DNA of 30,187 nucleotides, from NCBI GenBank assembly GCA_958427145.1, contig CAUAAZ010000026.1, positions 1 to 30,187 of the forward strand, written 5' to 3'. The position numbers were made by a program, and so were the translations under genes. Positions 23,251 to 30,187 of the stretch are shown piece after piece. Positions within the stretch are counted from its first letter, which is position 1. Each line of letters begins with the position of its first letter. Source of the stretch: an uncultured Collinsella sp. (GTDB taxonomy: Bacteria; Actinomycetota; Coriobacteriia; Coriobacteriales; Coriobacteriaceae). The notes under the pieces are model-generated. The model did not search any database. It was not told where the DNA came from and saw nothing but the letters and a program-made list of their open reading frames with translations.

Positions 23251-26064
23251 GTGGCTGAGAACCTAAGCAACCAGTCTGTACCCGAAGCCGCGGCGCGCGT
23301 CGCTGCCGTGGTCAACCGCCTCGTTAACCGAATCGGCTCGAATGCCGAGTCCAGGGAGCGTCTCGCCGAGATCGAGATCCCCGAGGAGCTGCGCGACAAT
23401 CTGGCGCTGTTCTTGCGCCTGGAGCGCCGTGTGCTTAGCGAGTATGATCCCGAGATCGCGGACCTGTTCGACAAGATTTTGACAGCCGAGATTGTGGTCA
23501 ATGCCGGCAACCCCGGTACCTGCGCTGCCGACGAAGCCGTCGACGAGCAGGGCGTGCCCACCGCCGACGAGCCCACTGCCGTGGCATTTCGTGAGGTCGT
23601 CGATTTGATCGACAGCCTGCCGCTCGATAAGCAGCAGGTCATTGTCCGCGCCTTTACGAGCTTTTTCCATCTGGCAAACCTGTCGGAGGAGAACTACCGT
23701 GTGGCGCAGCTGCGCGAGCGCGAGGCCGGTGCGTCGACCGATACCGAGGTCGATCCCGCCAACGAGCTTACCGTTGCCTATCACCAGCTGGTGAATGAGC
23801 TGGGTGTCGAGGGTGCCAACGAGCTGCTCGACAAGCTCGAGTTCCACCCTGTCTTTACCGCACATCCCACCGAGGCCCGTCGTAAGGCCGTCGAGGGCAA
23901 GATCCGCCGTATCTCCAACCTGCTGGAGGAGCGTCCGCGTCTGGGCGGCTCCGACCTGGTGGAGAACGAGCGCCATATGCTGCAGGAGATCGACGCCCTG
24001 GTGCGTACGAGCCCCATCGCGCTCAAGAAGCCCACGCCGGTCGAGGAAGCCGATACCATCATCGACATCTTCGATAACACGCTGTTCGACGTTATCCCCG
24101 TTATCTATCGTCGTTTTGACGATTGGGTGCTGGGCGACAAGGCCGGTACTGTGCCGCCGCTGTGCCCGGCGTTCTTCCATCCCGGCAGCTGGATCGGTTC
24201 CGACCGCGACGGTAACCCCAACGTCACCGCCAAGGTGAGCCGTGAGGTCGCCGCCAAGTACTTTACGCACATGGTGCTCAAGCTCGAGGACAAGTGCCGC
24301 CACATCGGCCGCAACCTCACGCTCGAGGCCACCTACAGCAAGCCGTCGGCCGAGCTCATTAACCTGTGGAACCATCAGGTCGAGATGAGCCCTCGGTACA
24401 CGGCCCGCGCCGAGCTGATCTCCGAGCACGAGCCGCATCGCGCCGTCATGCTCGTCATGGCCGACCGTCTGAACGCCACCGTGCGTCGTATCACCGACAC
24501 GATGTATCACAGCGCCGATGAGTTCCTGGATGACCTGCGTGTCGTCCAGCGTTCGCTGGCTGCCTGCGGTGCCGTCCGTGCCGCCTACGGTCCGGTGCAG
24601 ACCATCATCTGGCAGGTCGAGTCCTTCGGCTTCCACATGGTCGAGATGGAGTTCCGTCAGCACTCCGTGGTGCATGCCCGCGCCCTCAAGGATATCCACG
24701 AGAACGGTATCCATGGCGACCTGCAGCCCATGACGCGCGAGGTCATCGATACCTTCCGCGCTATCGGCTCCATCCAAAAGCGCTACGGCAAGAAGATGGC
24801 GCACCGCTATATCATCTCGTTCACCAAGAGCGCCCAGCATGTGGCCGACGTCTTTGAGCTTGCCCACCTGTCCTTTGCACACGAGGAGGATGTCCCCGAG
24901 CTCGACGTGATCCCGCTGTTCGAGCAGCTCGAGGACCTCGAGGGCTGCGTCGACGTGCTCGACCAGATGCTCACGCTGCCCGTGGTGCAGAAGCGCCTTG
25001 CCCAGACCAACCGCCGCATGGAGGTTATGCTGGGCTACTCCGACTCCTCCAAGGATGCCGGTCCTACCACGGCCATGCTCGCGCTGCACTCCGCGCAGGA
25101 GCGCATCGCCAAGTGGGCCGAGAAGAACGATATCGATCTGGTGCTCATGCACGGTCGCGGCGGTGCCGTGGGCCGTGGTGGCGGCCCGGCCAACAAGGCC
25201 GTGCTGGCTCAGCCCAAGGGTTCGGTCAACTGCTTCTTTAAGCTCACCGAGCAGGGCGAGGTCATCTTTGCCCGTTACGGCAACCGCACGCTGGCTCAGC
25301 GCCATGTTGAGTCCGTTGCCGCCGCAACGCTTTTGCAGTCGGCCCCGAGTGTCGAGAAGACCAACACCGAGACCACTCAGAAGTTCTGGGATATGGCCGA
25401 GAAGCTCAACACCGCAAGCCACGAGCGCTATCTGGACCTGCTGAACACCGAGGACTTTACACCGTGGTTCTCGACCGTGACGCCGCTGACCGAGGTCGGA
25501 CTGCTGCCGATCGGCTCGCGTCCCGCCAAGCGCGGCTTAGGCGCCAAGTCGCTCGACGACCTGCGTACCATTCCGTGGATTTTCAGCTGGAGCCAGGCGC
25601 GCATTAACCTGGCCGCTTGGTACGGCCTGGGCACCGCCTGCGAGCAGCTTGGCGATCTTGACCAGCTCAAGGCTGCCTACCAGGAGTGGCCGTTCTTCCG
25701 CACGTTCATCGACAACATCGAGATGTCGATCGCTAAGACCGATCAGCGCATCGCCAAGATGTATCTGCACCTGGGCGATCGTGATGATCTGTCCAAGAAG
25801 GTCTTTACCGAGATGCAGCTCACTCGTAAGTGGGTCCTTGCCATCGTCGGTGACGAGTGGCCGTTGCAGCGCCGTCGCGTGCTCGGCTGTGCTGTTCGCG
25901 TGCGTAACCCCTACGTCGATGCCCTGTCCATCGCCCAGGTCCGCGCCCTTCGCGAGGTGCGTATGAACCAGGACGAGATGGCCGAGGAGAAGAAGGCCGA
26001 GTACATGAGCCTGATTCTTTCGACTGTGACCGGCGTCTCGGCAGGATTGCAGAACACGGGGTAA
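23251..26064 (+). CDS. ppc: Phosphoenolpyruvate carboxylase
   Basis: PEP carboxylase adds bicarbonate to PEP to make oxaloacetate, feeding the reductive branch of the TCA cycle. At 937 aa it is full length. Signature motifs are VFTAHPTEARR near residue 205 (catalytic His), GSWIGSDRDGNPNVTA near 315, LGYSDSSKDAG near 594, HGRGGAVGRGGGP near 632 and the invariant C-terminal QNTG. Two starts are possible. ATG 23239 is only one base from AAGGAGG and so poorly placed, while GTG 23251 lies 4 bases after GGAGG and is preferred. The gene has its own promoter with a long AT-rich upstream region and no cotranscribed neighbour. Confidence 0.97.
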   Translation: MAENLSNQSVPEAAARVAAVVNRLVNRIGSNAESRERLAEIEIPEELRDNLALFLRLERRVLSEYDPEIADLFDKILTAEIVVNAGNPGTCAADEAVDEQGVPTADEPTAVAFREVVDLIDSLPLDKQQVIVRAFTSFFHLANLSEENYRVAQLREREAGASTDTEVDPANELTVAYHQLVNELGVEGANELLDKLEFHPVFTAHPTEARRKAVEGKIRRISNLLEERPRLGGSDLVENERHMLQEIDALVRTSPIALKKPTPVEEADTIIDIFDNTLFDVIPVIYRRFDDWVLGDKAGTVPPLCPAFFHPGSWIGSDRDGNPNVTAKVSREVAAKYFTHMVLKLEDKCRHIGRNLTLEATYSKPSAELINLWNHQVEMSPRYTARAELISEHEPHRAVMLVMADRLNATVRRITDTMYHSADEFLDDLRVVQRSLAACGAVRAAYGPVQTIIWQVESFGFHMVEMEFRQHSVVHARALKDIHENGIHGDLQPMTREVIDTFRAIGSIQKRYGKKMAHRYIISFTKSAQHVADVFELAHLSFAHEEDVPELDVIPLFEQLEDLEGCVDVLDQMLTLPVVQKRLAQTNRRMEVMLGYSDSSKDAGPTTAMLALHSAQERIAKWAEKNDIDLVLMHGRGGAVGRGGGPANKAVLAQPKGSVNCFFKLTEQGEVIFARYGNRTLAQRHVESVAAATLLQSAPSVEKTNTETTQKFWDMAEKLNTASHERYLDLLNTEDFTPWFSTVTPLTEVGLLPIGSRPAKRGLGAKSLDDLRTIPWIFSWSQARINLAAWYGLGTACEQLGDLDQLKAAYQEWPFFRTFIDNIEMSIAKTDQRIAKMYLHLGDRDDLSKKVFTEMQLTRKWVLAIVGDEWPLQRRRVLGCAVRVRNPYVDALSIAQVRALREVRMNQDEMAEEKKAEYMSLILSTVTGVSAGLQNTG

Positions 26065-26088
26065 TCGATAGCCCTGTAGTCGTTGTCC

Positions 26089-26215
26089 GGGGCCGCCGTA
26101 TGTTTTCTTTCCGGCGCGTCCTCGGACATGCAAGAAGCCCTCGCTGCGCACTTCGTGCGGCGAGGGCTTCTTGCGTCCTGCGGAATGCGCCGGAAAGAAA
26201 ACATACGGCCGCCCC
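26089..26215. repeat. Nested 127-nt hairpin downstream of ppc
   Basis: The outer arms 26089-26117 and 26187-26215 are inverted copies matching at 28 of 29 bases. Inside them a perfect 15-bp stem (26130-26144 with 26160-26174) closes a small GCAC/GTGC hairpin. It starts 25 bases after the ppc stop and may stop transcription. The inner segment, with its left flank, recurs at 29165-29226. This and the next repeat occupy the first half of the 993-bp gap between ppc and larA. Confidence 0.85.
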
Positions 26216-26520
26216 TACGATGTCCGGTCTTCGGTGGATTACTTGCTGGGGAAATAATGGCGCGCTTCGCGCGCTTGGAAAGGGCTTCGTGCTGCGGAAT
26301 GCATTCAGAGGGAAACCCATCGGGTCCCTTCGTCCTCGGTCTTCGGGGATTAAAGCTGATGAAAATAAAGTGCGCTTCGCGCCTAATGTGGAGTGCGGAG
26401 AGGGCTTCTTGCGTCCTATGGAGTGTGCCTAAAAGTAAACTAATGGCGGGCCCTGCGATGTCCGACCTTTGGCGGATCAGCCGCTGGGTGATGGTGGTGC
26501 TTGGGGCGACGTGCAAAAAA
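26163..26520. repeat. Three decayed tandem copies of a unit of about 119 bp
   Basis: Copies start at 26163, 26281 and 26401, each with AGGGCTTC followed by a TGCG/GGAATGC-like segment, a purine-rich stretch, a GTC-GG-CTT-GG-GGAT core and, in the first two, a GCGCTTCGCGC mini-hairpin. Copies differ by many substitutions and small indels. A 156-codon open frame over this stretch (26083-26553) has no ribosome site and is not called as a gene. Confidence 0.55.
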
Positions 26521-26683
26521 CGGAGTTTTCAGCAGCCAAAGATTGATGCATAAGGCCATAGCCGGCTTTCGCTGCCTTTGTTGATGCTTTTGCACGACAA
26601 TTGGGCCTTGGCGATGCCCGTATACGGCTGGTTTCTCGCCGTATGCTATCCAGATGGGACGAGTCATGAGGACTATCTACCTT

Positions 26684-26819
26684 TTGAAAGACTTTTGACA
26701 CCAAAATCTTATCCCGCGATGCTGAATACTCGCAAAAATGCACGCTCCGGAGGGTACTACCCTGTTACGGTTTGAAATCCATGCACCACTTTATGCAATA
26801 TATTAACGCATTTATGCAA
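26684..26819 (+). promoter_or_regulatory. Possible larA promoter and paired direct repeats
   Basis: TTGAAA (26684-26689) and TCTTAT (26707-26712) with 17-bp spacing form a plausible promoter. Downstream, TTTATGCAA occurs at 26790-26798 and again at 26811-26819, exactly 21 bp apart (two helical turns), in an AT-rich stretch. The rest of 26521-26789 shows no gene I can support. Confidence 0.33.
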
Positions 26820-26824
26820 AATGG

Positions 26825-26939
26825 CTTACATGCGTACATCTCGGGGTAGATGTTTGCCTCGAGGCTGCGTAAGTCATCCTGTCTATTGTGTCTTTTACAG
26901 GCGGCTGCGGTCCCGTTTGGGATCGCGGCCGTTTTGTTG
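26825..26939 (+). ncRNA. Structured leader ending in a terminator-like hairpin upstream of larA
   Basis: CTTAC (26825-26829) can pair with GTAAG (26869-26873), enclosing a 6-bp hairpin (26836-26853) and a short GCC-TCGA-GGC stem (26856-26865), a multi-branched shape. About 30 bases on, a fully paired 12-bp stem (26903-26914 with 26919-26930, three G-U pairs) closes a GTTT loop and is followed by GTTTTGTTG. This looks like an attenuator or riboswitch-type layout. I do not recognise a known riboswitch class. The short outer stems could be chance. Confidence 0.35.
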
Positions 26940-27057
26940 TGGGTCAAATATGAACGTTGTGTTAATGACTCGGTGGACGGTGGTGTTTTTCGGTGAGCGG
27001 CGTATCCTTCCAACGGTTTATCTAGTGTGTCAGTTGAAAGGAAGAGGGCGCTCGTCA

Positions 27058-28335
27058 TTGTTTGACTGTGAACTGCCGTTTGACCACAAGACGTTGCATC
27101 TGGAGCTCGAGGATAAGAACTTTGCAGGTGTGATGGAAGGTCATCAAAACGAGTTTAAGACCACGAAATCGCAGGAAGAGCTGGTGGAGGAGTCACTTGC
27201 CAACCCTTACGGCTCGCCTTCGCTCGAGGAGCTCTGTGCTGGCAAGAAGGATATCGTCATCATTAGCTCCGACCATACGCGTCCCGTTCCCTCGCGTGTG
27301 ACGATGCCTATTCTGCTGCATCACATCCACTCTGCTGCGCCTGAAGCGCGCGTTCGCATTCTGGTTGCTACGGGTATGCATCGTCCGTCGACGCACGAGG
27401 AGCTCGTCAACAAGTACGGCGAGGAGATCGTTGCCAACGAGGAAATCGTTATGCACGTCGCGACTGACGACAGCATGATGAAAAAGATCGGCACCCTGCC
27501 TTCTGGTGGCGAGTGCATCATCAACAAGATTGCCGTCGATTGCGATCTGCTGCTTGCCGAGGGCTTCATTGAGCCGCACTTCTTTGCCGGTTTCTCTGGT
27601 AGCCGCAAGTCCGTCCTGCCTGGCATCGCCAGCTACAAGACCATCATGTACAACCACAACGGTCAGTTTGTGAACGATTCTCATTCGCGTGCCGGCAACC
27701 TGTGCCACAACCACGTGAGCGAGGACATGTTTGCCGCTGCCGAGATGGCTCACCTTGCCTTTGTGCTTAACGTTGTGCTCAACGGCAAGCACGAGGTCAT
27801 CGGCTCCTTTGCCGGCGACATTCACAAGGCACACGAGGCTGGCTGCGAGTTCGTGAAGAGCCTTGCCGGCGTTGAGCCCGTCGAGTGCGAGATCGCCATC
27901 ACCACCAACGGCGGCTACCCGCTCGATCAGAACATCTACCAGGCCGTGAAGGGCATGTGCGCTGCCGAGGCCACACTTCCCGAGGGCGGCGTGATTATCG
28001 ATGTCGCCGGTTGTGCCGACGGTCACGGCGGCGAGGGCTTCTATCACAACATCGCCGACAACGACCCGGCGGAGTTTGAGCGCGCCTGCATCGATCGTCC
28101 TAAGGACGAGACCCTGCCCGACCAGTGGACGAGCCAGATTTTCGCTCGCATCCTGGCACATCATCCCGTGATTATGGTCACCGACCTGTGCGATCACCAG
28201 ATGCTCAAGGATATGCACATGACGCCGGTCAACACTATCGAGGAGGCGCTCAAGCTCGCCTTTGAGATGAAGGGTGCTGACGCCAAGGTGGCCGTCATTC
28301 CCGATGGCCTGGGCGTTGTCGTCGCGCAGCACTAG
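27058..28335 (+). CDS. larA: Nickel-dependent lactate racemase LarA
   Basis: LarA interconverts D- and L-lactate using a covalently bound nickel-pincer nucleotide. From TTG 27058 the protein is 425 aa and its residues fall on the numbering of the Lactiplantibacillus plantarum enzyme: Arg75 (SDHTRPVPS), His108 (TGMHRPSTHEE), His174 (EPHFFAGFSG) and the cofactor-bearing Lys184 (GSRKSVLPGI). That agreement decides the start, since the frame is open to 26821 and the extra residues look non-coding. A GGAAGAGGG ribosome site lies 9 bases upstream. The C-terminal domain keeps STNGGYPLDQ-like ITTNGGYPLDQNIYQAVKG and DGHGGEGFYHN. The gene is followed by a LarD-like channel. The cofactor-building genes larB, larC and larE are not in this window. 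Confidence 0.94.
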   Translation: MFDCELPFDHKTLHLELEDKNFAGVMEGHQNEFKTTKSQEELVEESLANPYGSPSLEELCAGKKDIVIISSDHTRPVPSRVTMPILLHHIHSAAPEARVRILVATGMHRPSTHEELVNKYGEEIVANEEIVMHVATDDSMMKKIGTLPSGGECIINKIAVDCDLLLAEGFIEPHFFAGFSGSRKSVLPGIASYKTIMYNHNGQFVNDSHSRAGNLCHNHVSEDMFAAAEMAHLAFVLNVVLNGKHEVIGSFAGDIHKAHEAGCEFVKSLAGVEPVECEIAITTNGGYPLDQNIYQAVKGMCAAEATLPEGGVIIDVAGCADGHGGEGFYHNIADNDPAEFERACIDRPKDETLPDQWTSQIFARILAHHPVIMVTDLCDHQMLKDMHMTPVNTIEEALKLAFEMKGADAKVAVIPDGLGVVVAQH

Positions 28336-28344
28336 CGTGCGGCC

Positions 28345-28359
28345 TAAACGAATCGTTTA
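28345..28359. promoter_or_regulatory. 15-nt palindrome between larA and the channel gene
   Basis: TAAACGAATCGTTTA reads as an inverted repeat around a central A. It begins 10 bases after the larA stop and 26 bases before ATG 28385. It could be an operator or an RNA-processing hairpin. It has no T tract. Confidence 0.3.
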
Positions 28360-28384
28360 TAACCGACAAGAAAGATAAGGTTTT

Positions 28385-29116
28385 ATGCTTACCAAACTCC
28401 TTTGCGAATTCGGCGCAACGGCCCTCATGATCATCTTTGGCGTGGGTGTACACTGCGATACCGTGCTCAAGGGCACCAAGTATCAGGGCTCTGGTCATAT
28501 GTTTGCCATCACCACTTGGTCTTTCGGCATCTCGGTCGCCCTGTTTATCTTTGGCGGCGCCGTGTGCATGAACCCCGCCATGGTGCTTGCCCAGTGCATC
28601 GTCGGCCTGGTGCCGTGGAGCAGCTGCATCCCCTTCATGGTTGCCGATATGCTCGGCGGCTTTGTGGGCGCCGTAATCGCGTGGTTGATGTATGCCGATG
28701 AGTTCAAGGCTTCCGATGGTGTCATCGACCCCGTTGCCCAGCGCAACATCTTCTCGACCAACCCCACCACCGAGGGCACGAACTATGCGCGCAACTTCTT
28801 CTGCGAGGCTATCTGCACCTTTGTGTTCATCAGCGCCATTCTTGCTGCCGCTAGCCGCGCTGGCGAGAACGTTCTGATGCTCGCTATCTGCGTCGGCCTG
28901 ATCGTTTGGGCCGTTGGCATGGGCATGGGCGGCATCACCGGCTTCGCCATGAACCAGGCTCGTGACCTTGGTCCTCGCATGGCCTATCAGGTGCTGCCGA
29001 TCAAGAACAAGGCTGACAACAACTGGAAGTATGGCCTGCTTGTTCCTGGCATCGCGCCGTTTGTCGGCGCCGCTCTGGCCGCGCTGTTTGTGCACGGTTT
29101 CTTGGGCATGTTCTAG
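28385..29116 (+). CDS. larD: MIP-family channel, LarD-like lactic acid facilitator
   Basis: This 243-aa aquaglyceroporin-family protein has six membrane helices and two half-helix loops. The first loop has the canonical NPA (CMNPAMVLAQ, about residue 62), while the second reads NQARDLGPR instead of NPAR, with the selectivity-filter arginine kept. In L. plantarum the family member next to larA (LarD) conducts lactic acid, and the stretch GVGVHC-TVLKGTKY-GSGH near the N-terminus fits that group. It lies 49 bases after larA with an AAGG ribosome site, and a strong terminator follows. A lactate-channel role is inferred from position and family. Confidence 0.88.
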   Translation: MLTKLLCEFGATALMIIFGVGVHCDTVLKGTKYQGSGHMFAITTWSFGISVALFIFGGAVCMNPAMVLAQCIVGLVPWSSCIPFMVADMLGGFVGAVIAWLMYADEFKASDGVIDPVAQRNIFSTNPTTEGTNYARNFFCEAICTFVFISAILAAASRAGENVLMLAICVGLIVWAVGMGMGGITGFAMNQARDLGPRMAYQVLPIKNKADNNWKYGLLVPGIAPFVGAALAALFVHGFLGMF

Positions 29117-29178
29117 TCCAAGGCTACATAGTTGTCCGCTGGCCGCATGGGGTAACTTCCCAGCGCGTCCTCGGACAT

Positions 29179-29221
29179 GCAAAAAGGCTCGCTGCGCACT
29201 TCGTGCGGCGAGCCTTTTTGC
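29179..29221. terminator. Bidirectional terminator between larD and the transposase remnant
   Basis: A perfect 14-bp stem (29179-29192 with 29208-29221) has A5 on its left arm and T5 on its right arm, so it can terminate from both sides. The loop holds a nested GCAC/GTGC. Its left flank and loop are the same sequence as at 26115-26160, but the stem carries paired base changes. Confidence 0.85.
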
Positions 29222-29233
29222 GTCCTGACGCTC

Positions 29234-30139
29234 CTATTTGGCAAGGTGTTTTTTCGAATCCATTTTGCGCTCGGCCTCGAACGCCTGCCTGTCCCAATCG
29301 AGCGGAAGTCCGGCCTCGACCCATGCCTCGTAGGCCCTCCTTATGGGCTTGAGCTCCCTTTGGCCCCTCTCCAGCATCGAGATGTACTTCTCGCTGGTTC
29401 CCAGTATGGACGCCGCCCTCACCTGGCTGACCCTCGCCGCGCGCCTGGCCGCCACGAGCCCCGAGGCGTCCTCGGGCCTCCTGACCTCGTGCGGGCGCAT
29501 CAGCGCCCGGTACGCCTCCCTGGCCACGTAGCGCTTGAGGCACCTCATGACCTCCCTGTCGCTCTTCCCCCGCGCCCTGGCCCTCTCGGCGTACTCGGCG
29601 GTCTCGGGGTCGCGCATGACCCTCTGCCTCGCGATCTCGTGCAGCGCGCTGTTCGCCTGCCGGTCGCCGCCCCTGTTGAGCCTGTGCCTCACGGTCTTGC
29701 CGCTCGAGGCGGGGACGGGGCAGGCCCCGCATATCGCCGCGAACGACGCCTCGGAGCGCAGCCTGCCCGGGTTGTCCCCGGCCGCGACCGCGAGCTTGGC
29801 CGCGCTCACGGGCCCGCACCCGTACATCGCCAGCAGCGCGGGGCAGTTCTCCTCCAGGGACGCCTCGATCGCGAGCTCCATGTCGAGCGCCGCGTCGCGC
29901 GCCGCCGCCCACAGGTCCGCCAGCGCGCCGAGCGCGGCGCCCAGCGCGCCCTCGGCGCGCACGGAGGGGAGCTCCTCCATCAGCCTCGGCCCTCCCATGC
30001 CGCGGAACCTCGACCTGAGCCCCTCCGGCGCGGTGGTGAGCAGCGACCTCGCGGTGTTGATCGCCGAGGTCCGCGCCTTCACCGCCCCGGAGCGCGCCGC
30101 GAGCATGCAGCGCACCCCGTCGACCCACCCGTCCTGGTG
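29234..30139 (-). pseudogene. IS110-family transposase, 5'-truncated, with a C-terminal helix-turn-helix
   Basis: The minus-strand frame (301 codons, open after a TAA at 30142-30140) matches the middle and C-terminal part of IS110 transposases. The segment DGWVDGVRCMLAARSGAVKAR is followed by a transposase_20-like region (AMYGCGPVSAAKLAVAAGD, ICGACPVPASSGKTVRHRLNRGG) and the closing LKRYVAREAYRAL. The N-terminal DEDD/RuvC-like catalytic domain, about 130 residues, is missing, so the copy should be inactive. After it, residues encoded at about 29360-29458 form an XRE-type helix-turn-helix (SQVRAASILGTSEKYISMLE), followed by a short tail. The DNA is visibly GC-richer than its neighbours, and richness drops abruptly near 30138, which marks the truncation point. 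Confidence 0.75.
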
Positions 30140-30187
30140 TTAGCGCTACTGTAAAAACAACCAATTTCGCCATCGCACTTTAGCCGA
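30140..30187 (-). other. AT-richer edge beyond the transposase remnant
   Basis: These 48 bases are much AT-richer than the transposase remnant and belong to different DNA. On the minus strand an ATG at 30173 opens MAKLVVFTVALT, which then runs into the transposase in a different frame. No ribosome site is visible, so this may be chance or the start of an interrupted gene. Confidence 0.25.

Noticed and set aside
23263..25422. 719-codon antisense frame over ppc
   Set aside because: Strong GC third positions in high-GC genes produce long antisense frames. The product has no domain features and ppc explains the sequence. The same applies to the long antisense frames over htpG, the capsule genes and the amidohydrolase.
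26163..26520. CRISPR array
   Set aside because: The repeated unit is about 119 bp, strongly diverged and without short exact repeats separated by unique spacers. No cas genes are near.
26083..26553. 156-codon open frame on the plus strand
   Set aside because: It lies wholly within the nested hairpin and decayed tandem repeats, has no ribosome site and resembles no protein family I know.
26578..26775. 65-codon open frame on the plus strand
   Set aside because: No ribosome site, no recognisable features, and AT-rich sequence with promoter-like elements.
26821..27057. Extended N-terminus of LarA
   Set aside because: The translated segment is rich in Cys and Arg, contains the terminator-like hairpin, and is not needed, since residue numbering from TTG 27058 matches the known enzyme.
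29177..30154. 325-codon plus-strand frame opposite the IS110 remnant
   Set aside because: It is a low-complexity Pro/Arg/Leu-rich shadow of the very GC-rich transposase gene.

Overview
The window looks like the chromosome of a high-GC, anaerobic gut actinobacterium of the class Coriobacteriia, most likely Collinsella or a close relative. This is an inference from roughly 60% GC coding DNA with strong GC third positions, from GTG/TTG starts, and from the gene set (lactate racemase with its lactate channel, PEP carboxylase, two YhgE/Pip proteins, several two-component systems, GC-rich coriobacterial-type insertion sequences). No rRNA, tRNA or CRISPR array was found.

Layout. 1-86: the outer end of an IS3-like element. 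179-1519 (minus): a D-Ala-D-Ala carboxypeptidase, divergent from a VanR/VanS-like two-component system (1719-3678). 3782-6878: a PstB phosphate-import ATPase followed by a PhoB/PhoR-like pair. 7057-9148: a Wzz-like protein, a bacterial tyrosine kinase and a PHP-type tyrosine phosphatase, which form a complete capsule-regulation module without biosynthetic genes beside it. 9188-9688: a GNAT acetyltransferase. 9889-11913: HtpG. 12250-17256: two tandem YhgE/Pip membrane proteins. 17670-18653: an EamA/DMT permease. 18770-21376: an M20 amidohydrolase coupled to an MFS permease. 21680-22993: HisS. 23251-26064: PEP carboxylase. 27058-29116: lactate racemase LarA and a LarD-like aquaglyceroporin. 29234-30139 (minus): a 5'-truncated IS110-type transposase.

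Functionally the first third is about the cell envelope and its sensing: wall carboxypeptidase, VanRS-like and PhoBR-like sensors, capsule kinase/phosphatase, and then the large YhgE proteins. The last third is central and fermentative metabolism: PEP carboxylation, lactate stereoisomer interconversion and lactate movement.

The least ordinary material is in the gaps. Large near-perfect palindromes sit back to back after htpG (11944-12108) and before hisS (21412-21614), and they share an identical 23-nt stretch. A crossing set of inverted repeats fills 17292-17486. A nested 127-nt hairpin followed by three decayed copies of a unit of about 119 bp fills 26089-26520. The inner part of that hairpin recurs at 29165-29226 with compensatory changes in the stem. 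Three genes (htpG, the EamA permease, larA) have terminator-shaped hairpins in their upstream leaders.
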